A DNA stretch of 64,000 nt from NCBI GenBank assembly GCA_943369355.1, contig CALRMX020000005.1, positions 124,001 through 188,000 of the forward strand, in the 5' to 3' direction. The notes beneath the pieces are model-generated. The model was not told the DNA's origin and did not search any database. It saw only the letters and a list, made by a program, of their open reading frames with translations. Both the position numbers and the translations under genes were made by a program. Of this stretch, positions 61,438 to 64,000 are shown piece after piece; within the stretch, counting starts at the first letter, position 1, and every line of letters starts with the position of its first letter. Source of the DNA: UBA7662 sp943369355. Its GTDB lineage: Bacteria > Bacteroidota > Bacteroidia > UBA7662.

Positions 61438-62427
61438 TTAAAAGCGGAATGCGGCGGCGGCGAAGGCAAGACCTCCACCGCTACCGATTAAAAAGATGAG
61501 ATCGCCGGGCTGGATGGTGCCTTGTTTTGCGGCGATATCTAAGGCCATGGGAATGGCTGCCGAGCCGGTATATCCATGCTGCTGCATGATGTAGGTGGCA
61601 CGGTCGTGTGGCAGACCCAGGATGTCGAGCGTAGCCCAAATGCTGTTGATGTTGATTTGGGTGATGAAAAAATGCTGGATATCGGCGGGTTGCGCGCCGA
61701 TGCGCTGGCAGAGGTTGCGGGTCATCTCACTCCAGTAGGTAGGGTTGAGTTCTTTGGGGAACTTGTGCACAAACTGCAGCAGCTGCTCTTTGCGCTCCAC
61801 CACGCCAGCATCTACCGGTTGATGGGTACCACCGGCATAAATGCCCATCCAGCCGGCATATTGCCCTTCGGTGCGGAGCTCGCTGGCTAAAAATCCCCGC
61901 TGGGTATCGTGTTGGGCCGACACTACCACGGCGCCGGCGCCGTCGGCAAACAAGGTAACGGTCTTTTTGTCGTGCATATTCAAGTACTTGCTCATGGCAT
62001 AGGCGCCAATCACCAGCACATGACCATACTGCTCGTCGGCCACAATGTATTTAGCCGCCACATCGAGTGCCGTCACAAATCCAGCACAGGCGGTATTCAA
62101 ATCGAAGGTACCCGCCTTACGTGCTCCAAGTCGGTCCTGAACTACGGCTGCAGTCGACGGGGAGATGTATTCGGGGGTGTCGGTGGCAACTATCAGTAAA
62201 TCGATGGCATCGGCGGGGAGGCCTGCGGCCTCGAGGGCCTTGAGCGCTGCGGCCACGCATAAGTCGGCGGTCGACTCGTTGGGGGCGCACCATCGCCGAT
62301 TTTCGATGTGCACGTTCTGCCGCAGCCAGCTATCCACGTCCTCACCCAGCAAATCGTTGAAATATTGATTCGGAACTATTCGTTCGGGCACATGATGACC
62401 CGTTCCGGTAATGACGGCTTTGCGCAT
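61438..62427 (-). CDS. FabH-like (ketoacyl synthase III) protein with altered active site
   Basis: 329 residues, the normal FabH length and full thiolase fold. The active-site cysteine is present at C114 (LNTACAGFVTAL). The position of the FabH histidine (PHQAN in E. coli) reads ITQIN, with Thr256, and that of the FabH asparagine (HGNTS) reads HGYTG, with Tyr286. The glycine-rich end LIGSGGGLAFAAAAFRF is intact. Without His and Asn, decarboxylative condensation is unlikely; acyl transfer or acyl-acyl coupling, as in other divergent KAS III proteins, fits better. It sits between SDR and hydrolase genes in an acid-handling operon. Confidence 0.9.
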   Translation of the reverse strand: MRKAVITGTGHHVPERIVPNQYFNDLLGEDVDSWLRQNVHIENRRWCAPNESTADLCVAAALKALEAAGLPADAIDLLIVATDTPEYISPSTAAVVQDRLGARKAGTFDLNTACAGFVTALDVAAKYIVADEQYGHVLVIGAYAMSKYLNMHDKKTVTLFADGAGAVVVSAQHDTQRGFLASELRTEGQYAGWMGIYAGGTHQPVDAGVVERKEQLLQFVHKFPKELNPTYWSEMTRNLCQRIGAQPADIQHFFITQININSIWATLDILGLPHDRATYIMQQHGYTGSAAIPMALDIAAKQGTIQPGDLIFLIGSGGGLAFAAAAFRF

Positions 62428-62428
62428 A

Positions 62429-63175
62429 TCAGAGACTTAAGGCGCCATCTACGCTGATGCAGGTGCCGCTGATGTAGGAGGCTTCTTCAGAAGCCAAAAA
62501 ACAGTAAATGTTGGCGATATCTTCGGGCGTACCCAGGCGGTTGAGTGGCGTTTTTGCTTTCATCATCTCAATGACCTTTTCGGGCATGGCGGCAACCATA
62601 TCGGTAGCAATAAAACCAGGGGCTACGGCATTCACCAAAATACCCTTACGCCCCAGTTCACGAGCCCAGGTTTTGGTCATGCCTATCACACCGGCTTTGG
62701 TGGCCACGTAGTTGGTTTGTCCGAAGTTGCCGTATAAACCCACCACCGATGAAGTATTGATGATGCGGCCGCTGCCCTTTTCAACCATGTAGGGTGAAAT
62801 GGCCTTGGTGCAATGAAACACCCCGGTGAGGTTCACGTCGATCACCTGCTGCCACTGTTCGGTGGTCATCTTGGCCAAGGTTGCATCGCGGGTGATGCCA
62901 GCATTGTTCACCAGTATATCTATTTTACCGTAGGCAGCGTAAACCGCTGCTGTGGCAGCTTCTACTTGTTCCAAGTTGGTGGTGTTTACCTGCTCGAAGC
63001 GGTGACCGGCTGAGATGGCTGCCAACTCAGTTAAGGTTTCTTGGCCCGTGATGGCATTCATGTCCCACACCACCACCTGCGCACCCTCACGGGCGAATTT
63101 AAGTGCTGCTGCTTTGCCAATGCCACTGGCTCCTCCGGTGATGATGGCTACTTGGCCACTCAGTCGTTGCGTCAT
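62429..63175 (-). CDS. SDR-family reductase (FabG-like)
   Basis: 248 residues from the ATG at 63175 (preceded by AAGGAT); an upstream TTG would add ten residues. The cofactor motif TGGASGIG, LVNNAGIT, the catalytic Ser-Tyr-Lys (NTSSVVG, then YVATK) and the ending ASYISGTCISVDGAL are all present, as in 3-oxoacyl-ACP and acetoacetyl-CoA reductases. The cofactor preference is not certain. It is the first gene of the five-gene operon, one base before the FabH-like gene. Confidence 0.92.
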   Translation of the reverse strand: MTQRLSGQVAIITGGASGIGKAAALKFAREGAQVVVWDMNAITGQETLTELAAISAGHRFEQVNTTNLEQVEAATAAVYAAYGKIDILVNNAGITRDATLAKMTTEQWQQVIDVNLTGVFHCTKAISPYMVEKGSGRIINTSSVVGLYGNFGQTNYVATKAGVIGMTKTWARELGRKGILVNAVAPGFIATDMVAAMPEKVIEMMKAKTPLNRLGTPEDIANIYCFLASEEASYISGTCISVDGALSL

Positions 63176-63551
63176 ATCCTTACTTTGTTGCGTTAAGATA
63201 ATCAATCGTGCGACCTGCCTGCCGACGGCCCTAGGTCAGTTATTCCCCGACTTATGACTGAATCGCTGTTATAAAATTCATTAACTGCTGATTTCTTGAT
63301 GTTTATCTGGTGCATTCTTTAGCCCGACCTAATTAGATTGCATGACGGTTGAATTTTTTAAAATTTTTTTAACCGACCTAAAACCTTTCTAATGGTGCTT
63401 AAGGGGCACATTTTTAAACATTTAACATTCCATTAGGAGGCTTTAACACCAACTTAACCAGAAGTGATGCAACCCTGAGTGATCTTTGTACGACTTGTAT
63501 GATGTAGCCCAACTACACCCAACTTCTTAAAGACCCTAAGCGGTAAACGTC
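63176..63551. other. Divergent promoter region between SDR operon and TonB-C-like gene
   Basis: There is no gene in these 376 bases. An AT-rich run (GAATTTTTTAAAATTTTTTT at about 63352) and TTAACATTCCATTAGGAGG follow. No exact TAnnTTTG box or palindrome stands out, though GATCTTTG at 63481-63488 is one base off. Confidence 0.4.
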
Positions 63552-63896
63552 ATGAAAAAAATAGTGCTCACCTTGCTTGTAATCGGCAGCCTCATTGGTC
63601 AGCTTCGTGCCAACGGTGCCGAAGAAAAAAACAGTTCCACGCAAACGGTAAAACAGATGTGGGACAAAATCAACCGCGACTTGCGCATCCCATCGCGTAT
63701 TGTGTCGCTCTTCTCCGACGAAAAACCGGTAGTACATTTTACCGTCGATTCGCTGGGGAAAATTAAAGTGCTCGAAATTGAATCGGCCTCTCCCTTGCTC
63801 GAAAAGCAACTGCGCCGCAGTTTCGAGGACATCCAAAAAGCTGGCGACCCGGTATTGAGTGGTCAGCGTTACTCCATCGAACTTAAGCTTAACTAG
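63552..63896 (+). CDS. Small secreted protein with TonB-C-like fold
   Basis: 114 residues with a signal peptide (1-20). The mature part VVHFTVDSLGKIKVLEIES, LLEKQLRRSFEDI and YSIELKLN matches the short beta-alpha-beta TonB C-terminal-like pattern, with no anchor. It resembles the C-terminal part of the 18950 protein in form. Function unknown. Confidence 0.75.
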   Translation: MKKIVLTLLVIGSLIGQLRANGAEEKNSSTQTVKQMWDKINRDLRIPSRIVSLFSDEKPVVHFTVDSLGKIKVLEIESASPLLEKQLRRSFEDIQKAGDPVLSGQRYSIELKLN

Positions 63897-63923
63897 CTTT
63901 TGTACATAGATCAGATTTCGCTT

Positions 63924-63956
63924 AGCGGACCCGTCGAGAGATAGGTCCGCTTTTTT
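63924..63956 (+). terminator. Intrinsic terminator after the 63552 gene
   Basis: AGCGGACC and GGTCCGCT form an eight-pair stem with a 12-base loop, followed by TTTTT, 28 bases after the stop. Confidence 0.85.
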
Positions 63957-63961
63957 ATGCA

Positions 63962-63988
63962 AAAACCCCGACCGAGGTCAGGGTTTTG
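63962..63988 (-). terminator. Second terminator-like hairpin at the right edge
   Basis: AAAACCC/GGGTTTT and GACC/GGTC make an interrupted stem, with T on both sides. On the minus strand it would end a transcript entering from beyond the window. Confidence 0.6.
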
Positions 63989-64000
63989 TTTTAGTGCGGT

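Noticed and set aside
57429..63175. OleABCD-type olefin pathway (FabH-like, hydrolase, ligase, reductase)
   Set aside because: The set of enzyme classes is similar, but the reductase is a short classical SDR rather than the extended OleD type. The hydrolase and ligase show general motifs only, and a symporter is included. The FabH-like site also differs.
1..64000. tRNA, rRNA, CRISPR, insertion sequence or phage genes
   Set aside because: I found no convincing T-loop or cloverleaf pattern in the gaps, no regularly spaced short repeats, and no transposase, integrase or phage structural gene.

Overview
The window comes from a member of the Bacteroidota. Three secreted proteins carry C-terminal type IX secretion sorting domains. 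The envelope genes are of Bacteroidota type (TolC/MacB/RND sets, SIMPL, DUF2807, DUF4139 with a TonB-plug-like insert, a 7TMR-DISM hybrid kinase). Several genes have a TAnnTTTG box of the Bacteroidota -7 type just upstream. The exact order or genus cannot be read from the sequence. I saw no rRNA, tRNA, CRISPR array, insertion sequence or phage gene.

Layout. 1-7034: 5' part of a GH31 glycosidase running off the left edge, a DUF4139 protein, and a MacA-like/MacB-permease/TolC exporter operon without an ATPase gene. 7179-19696: a partly AT-rich accessory block on the minus strand. It holds a membrane coiled-coil protein with a DUF3395-like domain, an 1817-residue secreted M6-protease/beta-propeller/beta-helix protein, two nearly identical 439-residue secreted propeller proteins, the 3' stub of a third copy, and a response regulator/histidine kinase pair. 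A TonB-C-domain protein diverges from the kinase. 19972-29444: a TolB-propeller amidohydrolase, a CopA copper ATPase with a small metallochaperone-like protein, a redoxin lipoprotein overlapping a cytochrome c/copper-monooxygenase lipoprotein, and purK-purE. 29577-36300: a TetR-controlled RND efflux operon with a perfect operator-like palindrome in front and a strong terminator behind.

36412-47337 is a patchwork of small genes: a DUF2807 lipoprotein, a self-inhibited class II Fic protein with two palindromic operator-like sites, a Crp/Fnr cluster, VOC and GNAT proteins, a PIN/antitoxin pair with a direct-repeat operator, a DUF2726 fragment, hydrolase and cupin genes, and orphan lipoproteins. 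47588-51439: a SIMPL protein, an alpha/beta hydrolase plus outer-membrane barrel operon, and a lipocalin-like lipoprotein. 51568-57332: a tightly overlapped four-gene operon of hybrid histidine kinase, outer-membrane barrel, S41 protease and helical-repeat protein. 57429-63175: a five-gene operon of SDR reductase, FabH-like protein with an altered active site, alpha/beta hydrolase, Na+/solute symporter and acyl-CoA ligase. A small TonB-C-like secreted protein closes the window.

Most worth following up: the FabH-like protein that keeps its cysteine but has lost the usual His and Asn; the kinase/barrel/protease/repeat-protein operon; the tandemly duplicated T9SS proteins with one localized divergent patch; the Fic operator pair; the bacterial DUF3395-like membrane protein; and the receptor-plug-like insert in the DUF4139 protein.
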